From Spirochaetota bacterium (GTDB taxonomy: Bacteria; Spirochaetota; UBA4802; JAKQUI01), in assembly GCA_029562645.1 (NCBI GenBank), contig JAKQUI010000004.1:62001-126000 (forward strand): DNA of 64,000 nucleotides, written 5' to 3'. The translations under genes were made by a program, and so were the position numbers. The notes beneath the pieces were generated by a model. The model saw only the letters and a program-made list of their open reading frames with translations. It had not been told where the DNA came from and did no database searches. Shown in pieces: positions 52,722 to 62,383 of the stretch. Each line of letters opens with the position of its first letter. Positions within the stretch are counted from its first letter, which is position 1.

Positions 52722-55700
52722 TCATTTCTTCTCCACCGTAAATCGCGCCGGGGCTGACCAGCCCTGGATCGTCGGCTCGTACATGCACTCCATCCGCGCG
52801 GGCTTCACGATGAAGGTGCCGGGGAGCTCGGCGCGCATGATGTAGGCGATCTCGACGATCTCGCCCTTGGGGATCTTCGAGAAAAAATACACCATCCGGT
52901 TGTCCCAGCGTTCGGCGTGGATGTAGGGGCGATAGTCGCCGTAGGCGTTCTGGTTCACCACCTCGAATCCCGAGGGAAGGTAGTCCTCGAGCACGAGGTA
53001 TTCGAAATCGTCGTCGGCGCGGAACTTCAGCTTCACGAGGATCTCGTCGCCCACGGAGATCTTCCGGTCGCCCGCCATGTCCTGCGGGACGAGGTACTCG
53101 CTGTTGTTCATGTCGCGCACGCGCGTCACGGAATTGAAGCGGCGCACCAGCCCAATCCCGTTGGAAAGCGCGTTCAGGCTGCGCTCGGGGGATTTCAGAA
53201 AGGACAGAAGCCCCGCATCCTTGAAATACAGGTTCCCGGCCATGGTGCATTCGAAGCTCACGTCGCTTCCCGCCGTCCCCGTCGCCACCACCTGGTAGCT
53301 CTTCTTCGCCCCGAGATCGGAAAGCTTGATTTTACGCACGAGGTCCTTCACCCGCACGCGCTTCGAGAGATCGAACGAGACGTCGGCCACCTTTTTCCCC
53401 TCCACGGCGAAGGCGATATCGCCCCTGCCGGAAACCCCGTTCCCGGCGGCGGCAAGATAATCGCAAAACGCGAGAAAGACCGAGGCCGTCTCCTTCGTGG
53501 AGAGCCACGCATCGTTGCGGCCGCGCTTCGAGATGGAGCTCACCAGCTGGCTCGCGACCGGCGAGCGGTCCCCGACGCTCACGAGTGCGGCGAGCACATG
53601 CGACGACATCTCGGTATCGCCGCCCTGCCAGCCCCAGCGCTGCGCCCCCTCGCTCGCCCAGAAGACGCCACGCGCGTCCCGCTTCTGCAGCTGCTTGAGC
53701 GCGTTTACGTATTCCGGAAGGACGCGCTCCATCGCGGCATGCGTTTTCTCGCCGATGTCCTTCCGCGGCACGTTCGATTTCGCGGTCCGAATGGCCCTGA
53801 TAAGAAAAGCGAGCTGATAGGCGTTGCGCTGCCGCAACTCCATCAGGTCGGAAAACGCCTTTTCCTGCCAACGTCCCCACAGCGCCGACACGTAGAGCAG
53901 ATAGGCCTTCGCGTCGTCGGGAACGCCCTGCGTGCTCGATAGCATCGTCCCGATCGCGTCGATCCCCTTCTTCACGGTCTCGTCGTTTACGTCGGAAGAA
54001 AACCCCAGCGCGCGCGCTCTGTTCAGCGAATAGAGCACGTAGCCGGTCACGAATTCGTTGCCCCGACCGCCGCTCCACCATCCCCAGGTCCCGTCGTCGT
54101 TCTGGTAGCCCTGGATGCGCGCGATGCCGGCGCGGACCTTCTCGTCAATGTCAACATCCTCCATCATGTGTGAAACGCCCTTGTGCTTCAGGAGGTTCTT
54201 GAGCACCAGCACCGGCATGAACCGGTTGAGCGTCTGCTCGATGCAGCCGTAGGGATACTCGGAGAGAAACGTGGTCGCCTTCACCATCTGCATGATGGGA
54301 CCGGCGTTCACGGAAATCGTAAGGTCGCTCGGTCGGAACGAAAAATCATCGGTGTCGCCCACCGGGGCGATCGTGACCGCCGTGTTCGCCGCCATGTCGC
54401 CCGCCGAGTACACCTTGAAGGGCGCGCCACGGCTCTCCACGGGAATTTTAATGGAGAGCGCATCGCGCGCCTTCGGGTCGGCAACGGCCTTCATGAACAC
54501 CTGCACCCGCTCCTTCCCCTCGGGGACGGTTACGGGATAATAGGAGCGCGCCGTTCCGTACGGCGGGAGGCTGATGCTCACCGGCGCGTCCGGTCGCACC
54601 GCCGCGCCGTCCACGGTAAACTCCGTGTCAACCTTTGCGAGACCGCGCGTGGTATTGCTGTTCACGATGCCAATGAGGCTCAAGCGGTCGCCCTCGACCA
54701 GGAAGCGCGGCTTGCCGATCCGCGCGATCAGGTCCTGCGTCGAGAGGAACTTGAACACGCTCTCGCCCACGCGCCCCGTGCGGTCGTGCCCGCGCGCCGT
54801 TATGCGCCACGTGGTAAGGTTGTCCGGCAGCGTAAACTCGAGCGCCGCGGTGCCGTCCGGCCCGGTGCGCACCCTCGGGTTCCAGTAGGCGGTGTCCGCG
54901 AACTTCTCGCGCACCTTCACCTTGTCGTCCTTGCCCGCGCCGGCCAGCAGGGTAATGGGATAGGAATAGTTGGTGAGCACCCAGTTCGAGATCTTCGAGT
55001 AGAAGAAATCGGCCATCTTCGGGGTGTGGTCGCTGCGGATGTAGTAGATCGATTCGTCCACCGTTCCCAGCGACACGTCCGCCGCAAGCGGCGCGCCCCG
55101 TTCGTCGGTCACCTTCAACCGGACCCGCGCCTTCTCGCCCGGCAGGTATTCCTTCTTGTCGGTCTCAAGCGCGATCGACAGGCCCGTGTCGGCGTTGGGA
55201 AGCGTAATCTCGGTTGTCGCGGTGAACAGCGCCCGGCTCCGCTGCATGGTCGCGCTAATGAAGAGGTTCGGCGCATACTGCGGCTTGATGTCGATGGTCA
55301 CCGGCATCACGTTGCCGTCCATCTTCACCACCTTGCTCGCGTAAATGTCGCGCCCCTCGACGGTCAGACACACATAGGCGTCCGTGAAGCGGCTCTTCAG
55401 GAGGCAGGTGATGGCCCCGGCCTTTTCCAGCCGGTTCTCGTTCACCGCGAGCTCCAGGTTGCGGAAGCGCGATTCGATCTTCGCGCCCCGGGCGCTGTAG
55501 ACCCACAGGACGCGCGAGGCCGTAATCGCGTTCTCGCGCCGGTCCCGTCCCTCGGCCACGAAGTCGAACTCGCCGTACACGTCGAACTTCCCGGGCAGGT
55601 CAACCGTGGCGATCCCCGTGGCGTTGGTCGTCACGGACGCCTCGAAGACCGGACGCGGCGCGTGCACGTACACGCGCTGCCAGGGCTTCCAGATGTAATT

Positions 55701-58094
55701 GAACAGCTTCACGCGCACGGCGGCGCTCACGGGCTTTCCGTCCTGCGCGACCGTCCGCACCTCCACCCGCTTCGATTCGTTGTCCGCGAAAAAGTTCTTC
55801 TTCGGATTGATCTTGATGTAGTAATCGCCGCGCCCCACGCGGACGCGCGAGCTGGACGTGATGCTCACGTTCGACTTGTCCACGGCGGTCACCTCGAGCG
55901 ACACCTCGCGGTCGAACGGGAAGGTCCCGCAATCGAGGCGCATCACCGCGACGCCGTTCTCGTCGACGTATTTTTCGCCCTCGAGCTTGATCCTATTGTA
56001 ATAGCCCTCGGAGGCGCCGTCGTCCTCCTCCCACCAGTAGCGCGTGTCGGTGTCCCGGAGCCGCCGCTCGTAAAAGCGGTACCGCACCAGCGCCCCCTTG
56101 AGCGGCGCGCCGAAAAAGTACTTCGCCTCGACGCGGAATTCCGCGGTATCCCCGTTCACGAAATACTCGCGCGACGGCGTAATGTCGATCTTGAACTCCG
56201 GCTTGCGATACTGCTCGATGTAGAAACGCCCCGCGCCGTAGAGGTTCTCTTTCGTCTCCCCCACGCGAATGGCGATTTCACCCAGGCGGCAATCGCGCTC
56301 CAGCTCGAGCTTCCCGTGCGCGGTCCCCCATTCGTCGAGCGCGAGCTCGCCGTCGTCCAGCTTCTCCTCGAACTCGCTGTTGGATATCTCGAACTGGACC
56401 TTCCGGTTTGCGATGGGCGTGAAGCGCGTCCCCCGCTTCTTTGCGACGATTTTATAATGCACCGTGTCCCCGGCCCGGTACACCGGCCGGTCCGTATAAA
56501 TGAAGAACTTGTTCATCTCGCCGTCGAAGGTGAGCGGGTGCCCCGTGCTGCAGAACGCGAAACTCCGGTCGGGCCCCACCGCGAGCACCGACAGATGCTG
56601 GGTGGTCCGCCGCGAGAACTGGTACACCCCGCTCTCGCTGGTCACGCCCCGGTTCACGACGATCACCGGCAGCTTCTCGATCCGCTCCGGCGGCTTGTAG
56701 GGCGTCGTCGACGTCCGGTGCTCGTTCTTGTCCGGCGTATTGTCGAAGATCACGATCTTCGCGTCCTTGATCGGTCGGTTCGTCACCAGATCCGAGACAT
56801 ACGCGAAGATGCTGTCGCGCGACCGCTTCACCACCAGTCCCACCGAGGTCACGGTGAAGAACTTTCGGTCGTAGGTGTTACCCGCGCCGCGCACCTCGAT
56901 GCAGTAGGCGCCGGTCGGGAGCGGCTTCGCCGGCTCAATGGTCTGATAACGCCATTCGTACGGCTCGAAGTTCTTGATGGAGTCGTCCCATTCGCTCACG
57001 GTCGTAAAGCCCATCATCTTCGGGTCGGCCTTTACGGGATCAACACGGCCGGACATGAGCGTCGCAAGCGGCACCGAATAGATGCGCGCGCGGACCTTTT
57101 CGAGGCGGAAGGCGCGCAGGTTAAACTCGACCTTGGTGCCGGGCGAGAAGGTATAGCGGTACGCCTGCACCGCGACCTTGGGCGGCTTCGGCGTCACCAC
57201 AAAGTCCTTTCCCGCGATCCGCGCGCCCTCGGCGATGCGAATCGTCTCGGGCGCGAGATTGTAAAAGCCGCGGTGCGAGATCTCCAGCTTGTAATATCCC
57301 GGCTTCACGTCCTGGATCAGATACGACCCGTCCTGAAAGGAGTTGGTCCCGTGCCCGGCCTTGCCCTTGAGCGTCACCTCCATGTTGATGGCGGGCGCCT
57401 GCACCCCCTTGATGGTGATCCGTCCCGCGAGCGAAGCGGGACGGTAAAGCAACATGGGCAGCGAGAACGTCTCGCCCCGCTTGATCTGCTGGATGGAAGC
57501 GGTCTCGGTAATGAGCCCCGCCTTCTCGAAGGTGACCGCATAGCCGGACTCCACCAGCTTGTCGAATCGATAGCTGCCGTCCCGTCCCGTCGTCGCAGTG
57601 CGCATCGTCGGCCGCCCCCCGTCGCCGCTCATGCCGCGCACCTTCACCTCGACGCCTTCGATGGGCGCGCCCGCGGAGTCGCGCACCGTGCCCGCAAGCA
57701 CCGCCTCCCGCTGCAGGTCCAGCGTGTATTCGCCCGGAACGATCTTTTCGGTCGACGTAAAGGTCACATACCCCGCGGCGGATATCTCGATGGCGTAGCG
57801 AATATTTTTTATGAAATCATCGACTCGAAACCGTCCGCCGGAGTCGGTGGTCACCTTATAGTACCCCACCCCCATGTTGGCGTTCTTGATCTCCACGATC
57901 GCGTTCGGGACGCCCTTCCCGGTCACCGAGTCGCGCACCAGGCCCACGATGGCGTCCTTCTTCTCGAGCGCCGCCCGGTCCGTCTTCTCATACGCCGAGG
58001 TCCCGTCGCCGCGGACGATACGCTCCACCGACGAGCACGACACCGCGCCCACGACCGCAATCATGAGCCCAATCCAAACCAACCAGTTTTTCAT
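52722..58094 (-). CDS. Bacterial alpha-2-macroglobulin-family lipoprotein
   Basis: The 1790-aa lipoprotein (lipobox AVSC, Cys near residue 20) opens with three CarboxypepD_reg-like beta-sandwiches (about 47-120, 133-210 and 220-290). These precede the macroglobulin (MG) domains, with RPVYRAGDTVHYK near residue 535. The A2M block follows: VDESIYYIRSD, then the TAALEFTLPDNLTTWRITA segment. The thioester domain carries YPYGCIEQ, a C-x-E-Q thioester motif with Cys near residue 1284. Such proteins trap proteases covalently in the periplasm or at the surface. No pbpC partner is nearby; it precedes the AMMECR1-like and VanW genes' shared strand group as last gene. Confidence 0.9.
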   Translation of the reverse strand: MKNWLVWIGLMIAVVGAVSCSSVERIVRGDGTSAYEKTDRAALEKKDAIVGLVRDSVTGKGVPNAIVEIKNANMGVGYYKVTTDSGGRFRVDDFIKNIRYAIEISAAGYVTFTSTEKIVPGEYTLDLQREAVLAGTVRDSAGAPIEGVEVKVRGMSGDGGRPTMRTATTGRDGSYRFDKLVESGYAVTFEKAGLITETASIQQIKRGETFSLPMLLYRPASLAGRITIKGVQAPAINMEVTLKGKAGHGTNSFQDGSYLIQDVKPGYYKLEISHRGFYNLAPETIRIAEGARIAGKDFVVTPKPPKVAVQAYRYTFSPGTKVEFNLRAFRLEKVRARIYSVPLATLMSGRVDPVKADPKMMGFTTVSEWDDSIKNFEPYEWRYQTIEPAKPLPTGAYCIEVRGAGNTYDRKFFTVTSVGLVVKRSRDSIFAYVSDLVTNRPIKDAKIVIFDNTPDKNEHRTSTTPYKPPERIEKLPVIVVNRGVTSESGVYQFSRRTTQHLSVLAVGPDRSFAFCSTGHPLTFDGEMNKFFIYTDRPVYRAGDTVHYKIVAKKRGTRFTPIANRKVQFEISNSEFEEKLDDGELALDEWGTAHGKLELERDCRLGEIAIRVGETKENLYGAGRFYIEQYRKPEFKIDITPSREYFVNGDTAEFRVEAKYFFGAPLKGALVRYRFYERRLRDTDTRYWWEEDDGASEGYYNRIKLEGEKYVDENGVAVMRLDCGTFPFDREVSLEVTAVDKSNVSITSSSRVRVGRGDYYIKINPKKNFFADNESKRVEVRTVAQDGKPVSAAVRVKLFNYIWKPWQRVYVHAPRPVFEASVTTNATGIATVDLPGKFDVYGEFDFVAEGRDRRENAITASRVLWVYSARGAKIESRFRNLELAVNENRLEKAGAITCLLKSRFTDAYVCLTVEGRDIYASKVVKMDGNVMPVTIDIKPQYAPNLFISATMQRSRALFTATTEITLPNADTGLSIALETDKKEYLPGEKARVRLKVTDERGAPLAADVSLGTVDESIYYIRSDHTPKMADFFYSKISNWVLTNYSYPITLLAGAGKDDKVKVREKFADTAYWNPRVRTGPDGTAALEFTLPDNLTTWRITARGHDRTGRVGESVFKFLSTQDLIARIGKPRFLVEGDRLSLIGIVNSNTTRGLAKVDTEFTVDGAAVRPDAPVSISLPPYGTARSYYPVTVPEGKERVQVFMKAVADPKARDALSIKIPVESRGAPFKVYSAGDMAANTAVTIAPVGDTDDFSFRPSDLTISVNAGPIMQMVKATTFLSEYPYGCIEQTLNRFMPVLVLKNLLKHKGVSHMMEDVDIDEKVRAGIARIQGYQNDDGTWGWWSGGRGNEFVTGYVLYSLNRARALGFSSDVNDETVKKGIDAIGTMLSSTQGVPDDAKAYLLYVSALWGRWQEKAFSDLMELRQRNAYQLAFLIRAIRTAKSNVPRKDIGEKTHAAMERVLPEYVNALKQLQKRDARGVFWASEGAQRWGWQGGDTEMSSHVLAALVSVGDRSPVASQLVSSISKRGRNDAWLSTKETASVFLAFCDYLAAAGNGVSGRGDIAFAVEGKKVADVSFDLSKRVRVKDLVRKIKLSDLGAKKSYQVVATGTAGSDVSFECTMAGNLYFKDAGLLSFLKSPERSLNALSNGIGLVRRFNSVTRVRDMNNSEYLVPQDMAGDRKISVGDEILVKLKFRADDDFEYLVLEDYLPSGFEVVNQNAYGDYRPYIHAERWDNRMVYFFSKIPKGEIVEIAYIMRAELPGTFIVKPARMECMYEPTIQGWSAPARFTVEKK

Positions 58095-58105
58095 ACCCCT
58101 CTCCG

Positions 58106-58738
58106 TTAGCGGGAACGCTCCCGAATGGTGATCGCCCGAAACGCCGCGATGTGCGCGATGCGCATGCCGGCGATCCGTCGCTGCACATGGGCGACGCTCT
58201 TGATCTCGGCCGGCACGAACACGAGCGTCCGGTCGCTTTCGTCGGTAATCGTAACACCGTAGCGCGTAATATCAAGCATATTAATGTCGCGAATGGCCAC
58301 GGGGCGGTCGGCCACGGTCACGATGATCCGCGCCGCGTCGATCTCGCCGGGCCCCAGCGGTGAGGTGCGCGGATCGGAAAAGAGCGCGCCCCGCAGGTAT
58401 TCGCGCAACAGCGATGCAATATCATCCCCCGCATGGTCGAAAGCGCCATAGCAGCCCCGCACCGTTTTTTTCGTGGTGATAGTGATGAATACCCCGAGCC
58501 GGCCGCGGAATTCGGGAAGGGGGCCGGGCCCCGGGGAGGAGCACCGCAGCCCCGCAACCTCCTCGCGCATGTGGCAACGCACCCACGCCAGCAGTCGCGC
58601 GGCCTCCGCCGAGCGCGCATAGCGGGCCCATGCGTCAAGCGCGTCCCCGTCGCGCGCGTGCGCGAAGATGGCGATCGAGGCGAAGCTCACCGCCAGGAGC
58701 GCGATCACGATACGACGAGCGTTTGCGTGCGGATTCAT
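58106..58738 (-). CDS. Secreted AMMECR1-domain protein
   Basis: The 210-aa protein has an N-terminal signal or anchor (IVIALLAVSFASIAIFAHA) and an AMMECR1-like domain. The signature is the GVFITITTKKTVRGCYG segment, the counterpart of the L-R-G-C-I-G motif, plus ALFSDPRTSPL and ending in a region with PVAIRDINMLDITRYGV. AMMECR1-domain proteins are normally cytoplasmic and of unclear catalytic role; an exported form is unusual. It sits 11 bp upstream of the alpha-2-macroglobulin-like gene and 18 bp downstream of the VanW gene, so all three are likely one operon. Confidence 0.75.
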   Translation of the reverse strand: MNPHANARRIVIALLAVSFASIAIFAHARDGDALDAWARYARSAEAARLLAWVRCHMREEVAGLRCSSPGPGPLPEFRGRLGVFITITTKKTVRGCYGAFDHAGDDIASLLREYLRGALFSDPRTSPLGPGEIDAARIIVTVADRPVAIRDINMLDITRYGVTITDESDRTLVFVPAEIKSVAHVQRRIAGMRIAHIAAFRAITIRERSR

Positions 58739-58756
58739 CGGATAACCACGCGATAC

Positions 58757-59503
58757 TCAGCGCCGAAGATACACCGGCGGAAAATAGTCGCGATACAACA
58801 GGAAGGATTCCGTCTGGCGGGAACCGAGGAACTTCTTCCGGTACACCAGAACGGATATCCCCTTACGGATCCGTCGATCGTCCTGGCCCAGCGGAATCTC
58901 AAGCTCCTCCTCCTCGGTGTCGATCTCGTAGCGGAACGTGATCGGTGCCAGCGCCGAGAGGGAGATCACCAGCGAGCGGTCGTTCATGGTTGCGCTAATG
59001 CGCACGCGCTGCCCGGTCGTGTTGCGCATCCGCAGGTCCTTTTTACCGTACTTGATGGTCGCGTCCAGGCCCAGCGGCGCATACGAGACCGGCTGGAAGT
59101 GGCGATGGCGCTCGACGATGGCGAATCCCGCGATCAGGAAGGCATTGTACAGCGTCGTCGACACCTGGCACAGGCCGCCACCCGTCTCATAGACAATCTC
59201 GTCGCGATAGAGCACCCGCCCGCGCACATAGCCGTTTTGCACCGACGCCTCCCCGACCGTATCGCTAAACGAGAATACCGCCTCGGGCGCTATCACCGCA
59301 CCGTCGAGCGTGCGGCAGGCGCGCGCGATGTTCGTCTTTACGTTTGCGTCCTGGTCGGCCACGGAGGTCGTGAAGGTCGCGATGGCGACATCGGCGTGGG
59401 CGGATTCCCGTGCGATTCCCCATATCATCCCAAAACTTATGAGAAAAAAAACCGCCCAATGCTTCGTGTCGATAAAAAAAGTCCTTGATTTACCCATTCG
59501 CAT
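58757..59503 (-). CDS. VanW family protein
   Basis: The ATG at 59503 has AGGA six bases upstream; earlier in-frame ATGs at 59521 and 59608 are less convincing. The ~248-aa product has a signal/anchor helix near its start and the VanW core: VKTNIARACRTLDGAVIAPE, FSFSDTVGEAS, then the ETGGGLCQVSTTLYNAFLIAG motif with its Cys, and RHRHFQPVSYAPLGLDATI. VanW-type proteins are extracytoplasmic and of unknown function, linked loosely to peptidoglycan or surface. First gene of the minus-strand envelope group. Confidence 0.87.
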   Translation of the reverse strand: MRMGKSRTFFIDTKHWAVFFLISFGMIWGIARESAHADVAIATFTTSVADQDANVKTNIARACRTLDGAVIAPEAVFSFSDTVGEASVQNGYVRGRVLYRDEIVYETGGGLCQVSTTLYNAFLIAGFAIVERHRHFQPVSYAPLGLDATIKYGKKDLRMRNTTGQRVRISATMNDRSLVISLSALAPITFRYEIDTEEEELEIPLGQDDRRIRKGISVLVYRKKFLGSRQTESFLLYRDYFPPVYLRR

Positions 59504-59607
59504 GATCCATCCTACATTCATCTCGAAGAGAAGTTGCGTGCGGATACGCTTCCAACCGGCAGAGGGCGCACGCGCATCGAACGTCATTCGGATGTTTCTT
59601 TCTGGCA

Positions 59608-61347
59608 ATGGACCCAGCCACCATATTCGATAAAATGCTGTTTCTCGATCCGGGCGCGGTGTTCACGCCGTTCAGGGTGATCGTATCGATCGCGCTCTGC
59701 GCGCTGCTTGTCGTTGCGTACCGTTTCTCCGCCCGCCCGCCTGTCGCCATACCGACGCCCGCTCCGAGTCCCAAACCGGCCACGCGATCCGAACGGCTCA
59801 TCGAGTGGCTTCCCATCATTGGCGTGCTCGCAGTCGCGCTCGTCATTCGCTCGATCAATCTTGGCATCAATTCTTACAACAACCAGGAGATGATCTCCCT
59901 CGAGCTGGCCAACTTCACAGCAAGCCCCGTGAAAACCGTGCTCAACATACTGTCGCTGTACACATTCCATCAACCAATTAATACGTTTTTCGTCAAAGCG
60001 CTTTCGCTCGTTACCACCAACGAGATAGTTCAGCGCATTCCATCGGTCGTCTTCGGGACCGCGGCCGTATATTACGGCTTCCGCCTTGGATCATACCTTT
60101 CGTCAAAACCAACCGGCCTTCTCATGGCCCTCGTTATCGCCTGCGCTCCGATCGCCGTCTTCTACTCGCGAAGCATCGAGGCCTACTCGCTGTATCTCAT
60201 GCTTGCCATACTGCAACTATACTATTTCATTCGATTCGCGGACGAGCAGGACCGCGCACTTCCGCTGGTCATTGTTTCGGTTGTTGGATTTTACACCCAT
60301 TTCTTCTTCGCGGTCCTCGTCGCCGCCGAAATCGCATACGCCATTCTGCGCCATATCACCGGATCGCTTGCGCGAAACAACGCCGTCAGTATATACGGCG
60401 CGCTCGCCCTTTGCATCGCCCCGATGACGCTGTGGCTTCCCATCGTTTTCGAGACATTCGCCTCTGCGGAACGGCACATCGACACCACGGTCGGCCAGAT
60501 TTATTTCCCCGACATGCATCCGATCAGGATCGTACTCATCATGGTACAGGTATTCACCGGGATCGAAAATCCTATCGGGGCAACACTGCTATCAGCTGCA
60601 GCCGTGATGTGCTGTGCATATCTCCTCATAATAAAGAAAAGGACACACCAGCTTCTATTTTTAATTATAACGGCGTTCGGCGTCCTCTTCGCGTTCACCT
60701 CACAGGTTGTTTCGGCCCATAAAATCGGCGGGGTTTTCCCAATCACCTTCCGTCATCACATTTACGTGTTTGTGTCGCTCTTCGTTCCGCTCCTTACGTT
60801 GCCCGATGCCATTCAACCAGCGCGAATCCGTCAGATCGCGCTGTGCGCCCTTGCAGGTGGCGCGATCCTCCTCGGAGCGGTCTCCATCCACCAGGTCACC
60901 CGAATGCAACATCCCGATTACCGATCGCTTGCACACGACATACGCCGCGACTATGATCCACGCACCGACGCCCTTGCGATCGCGAACACGCTCTACATCC
61001 CATCGATCCGCTATTACCTGCACACCGATCGATCCGATTATAGGTTTTACAACATCAATTTCATGAGCGGGTTCTACATCAGCGGAATCGCCACCGACGG
61101 TCCGAAAGCGCATGAGTATCGCTTCCTCAAACCGTCGCGAACCACCCTCCCGCGTGTCATCGAAGACCATAGAATCAAGCGCGTCTGGTTCGTCATTGTC
61201 GAGGAGCGCGCTCTGGGCGTTCTTTCGTACACGCAACAGCTGGAGTACAATCTCCTTACGGACCTCACCGAACTTTTCCCATCGCATGCAACGATAAAAA
61301 ACTATTTCTCACCGGACATAAAGACCGCGATTCTCCAACTTCAATGA
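59608..61347 (+). CDS. GT39-like (PMT/ArnT-type) membrane glycosyltransferase
   Basis: The 579-aa protein has about 11 transmembrane segments. After the first helix comes a linker (PVAIPTPAPSPKPATRSE), then a loop with INLGINSYNNQEMISLELANF, the position where GT39-type enzymes have a catalytic acidic residue, and later IACAPIAVFYSRSIEAYSLY, which is the typical R-x-Y pattern. Such proteins move sugars from polyprenyl-phosphate donors onto proteins or lipids in the periplasm. Divergent from vanW with a ~104-bp gap; the next gene, a UbiA-like prenyltransferase, begins 10 bp after its stop. Confidence 0.8.
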   Translation: MDPATIFDKMLFLDPGAVFTPFRVIVSIALCALLVVAYRFSARPPVAIPTPAPSPKPATRSERLIEWLPIIGVLAVALVIRSINLGINSYNNQEMISLELANFTASPVKTVLNILSLYTFHQPINTFFVKALSLVTTNEIVQRIPSVVFGTAAVYYGFRLGSYLSSKPTGLLMALVIACAPIAVFYSRSIEAYSLYLMLAILQLYYFIRFADEQDRALPLVIVSVVGFYTHFFFAVLVAAEIAYAILRHITGSLARNNAVSIYGALALCIAPMTLWLPIVFETFASAERHIDTTVGQIYFPDMHPIRIVLIMVQVFTGIENPIGATLLSAAAVMCCAYLLIIKKRTHQLLFLIITAFGVLFAFTSQVVSAHKIGGVFPITFRHHIYVFVSLFVPLLTLPDAIQPARIRQIALCALAGGAILLGAVSIHQVTRMQHPDYRSLAHDIRRDYDPRTDALAIANTLYIPSIRYYLHTDRSDYRFYNINFMSGFYISGIATDGPKAHEYRFLKPSRTTLPRVIEDHRIKRVWFVIVEERALGVLSYTQQLEYNLLTDLTELFPSHATIKNYFSPDIKTAILQLQ

Positions 61348-61357
61348 ACACGCACCC

Positions 61358-62272
61358 ATGATCCGCGGGAAAAACACGTTACACGTCATGGTCGGCTTTC
61401 TCCGCGGCATGCGCTATTTCGACATACTCATCCTTCTCGCCTTCCCCACCATGGGGGCGGTGTTCGCCATCGACGCATGGTCCGTCCCGATCGCTCTTCG
61501 CTTCGTTGTATTTTGCATCTGCAATGCATTCTTTCTCGCCCATGTTTTTTCATTCAATGACATCAGCGGCGCCCATCTCCACCCGGACGAACCGGAGATC
61601 CGCGCTCGTCATGCGCTAAAAAACCTGGATGCAAAGAACCGCGCACCGCTCTTCTTTTCAATCGTCCTTCTTGCGGCATCCCTCGTCGGATATGCGCTTC
61701 TTGATCTCGTCATCCTGTTCTTCGCAAGCGCCATCGCTGTGCTCTGCGCGCTCTATTCGCATCACCACATCAACCTCAAAGGCGTTCCAGTCGCCAGTGC
61801 ATTGATACTCCTTTCATGCCCGCTCCTGTATTTTTACACCGGCTGGATCGCCTTCGCGCCATTTACGGCGAAAACCGCCATGATGGGTATTTTTTTTGCC
61901 ACCGTACTCCTCGCGGGGCATTTTTCGAACGAGATCCAGGACTTCGAACAGGACCGGTGTGCATCGATCACGACCAACGCCATTCGATTCGGAAAACTCA
62001 CCGTCTTTCGATTCGGCCTTGTCCTGTTTGTAGCATCTTCCGCATTTCTCGCCTATGTGTCGTATGCATTTTTTGATGGCATTCGCTACTTCATCATTTC
62101 GCTCATCCTGCTTGGATCGTGGCTGGCGGTTTCATCTGCCTTCTGGCGCACCCCGCAATCGATCGAGTCGAATATCGCCACCTTCCGATCAATATATCGA
62201 GTGATCTACGCCGCGTACTGCCTGGCGGTATTCGTGATTCGCGGCATTGATTGGATATCAATCGCTCGCTAA
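61358..62272 (+). CDS. UbiA-like prenyltransferase family protein with a weak first Asp motif
   Basis: The 304-aa protein has eight or nine transmembrane helices. The second Asp-rich motif is visible (F-S-N-E-I-Q-D-F-E-Q-D-R, then TTNAIRFGKLT). In the first motif only N-D is kept (SFNDISGAHLHPDEPE), where UbiA enzymes have N-D-x-x-D-x-x-x-D. It lies 10 bp after the GT39-like gene on the same strand and likely forms a two-gene operon with it. It may supply or use a prenyl-linked lipid carrier for that transferase, or act as a decaprenyl-phosphoribose-type enzyme; this is inference. Confidence 0.7.
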   Translation: MIRGKNTLHVMVGFLRGMRYFDILILLAFPTMGAVFAIDAWSVPIALRFVVFCICNAFFLAHVFSFNDISGAHLHPDEPEIRARHALKNLDAKNRAPLFFSIVLLAASLVGYALLDLVILFFASAIAVLCALYSHHHINLKGVPVASALILLSCPLLYFYTGWIAFAPFTAKTAMMGIFFATVLLAGHFSNEIQDFEQDRCASITTNAIRFGKLTVFRFGLVLFVASSAFLAYVSYAFFDGIRYFIISLILLGSWLAVSSAFWRTPQSIESNIATFRSIYRVIYAAYCLAVFVIRGIDWISIAR

Positions 62273-62327
62273 TACGATTATCGCATCCCTCCGCGCAAAA
62301 GATCGCTATTGCATCTTCCATATAAAA

Positions 62328-62359
62328 CGAACGGCGGGGTTGATTCACCCCGCCGTTCG
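62328..62359 (-). terminator. Rho-independent terminator
   Basis: CGAACGGCGGGGT (62328-62340) and ACCCCGCCGTTCG (62347-62359) pair exactly over 13 bp with a 6-base loop. On the minus strand the stem is followed by TTTTAT, so it terminates the large gene ending at 62384. Confidence 0.88.
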
Positions 62360-62383
62360 GCACCAATCGATGTGTTGTGATGT

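Noticed and set aside
54183-58109. A 1308-aa open frame on the plus strand, opposite the alpha-2-macroglobulin gene
   Set aside because: It is rich in Arg/His/Val/Gly with no domain pattern, and mirrors the codon bias of the opposite gene, as expected for high-GC antisense frames.
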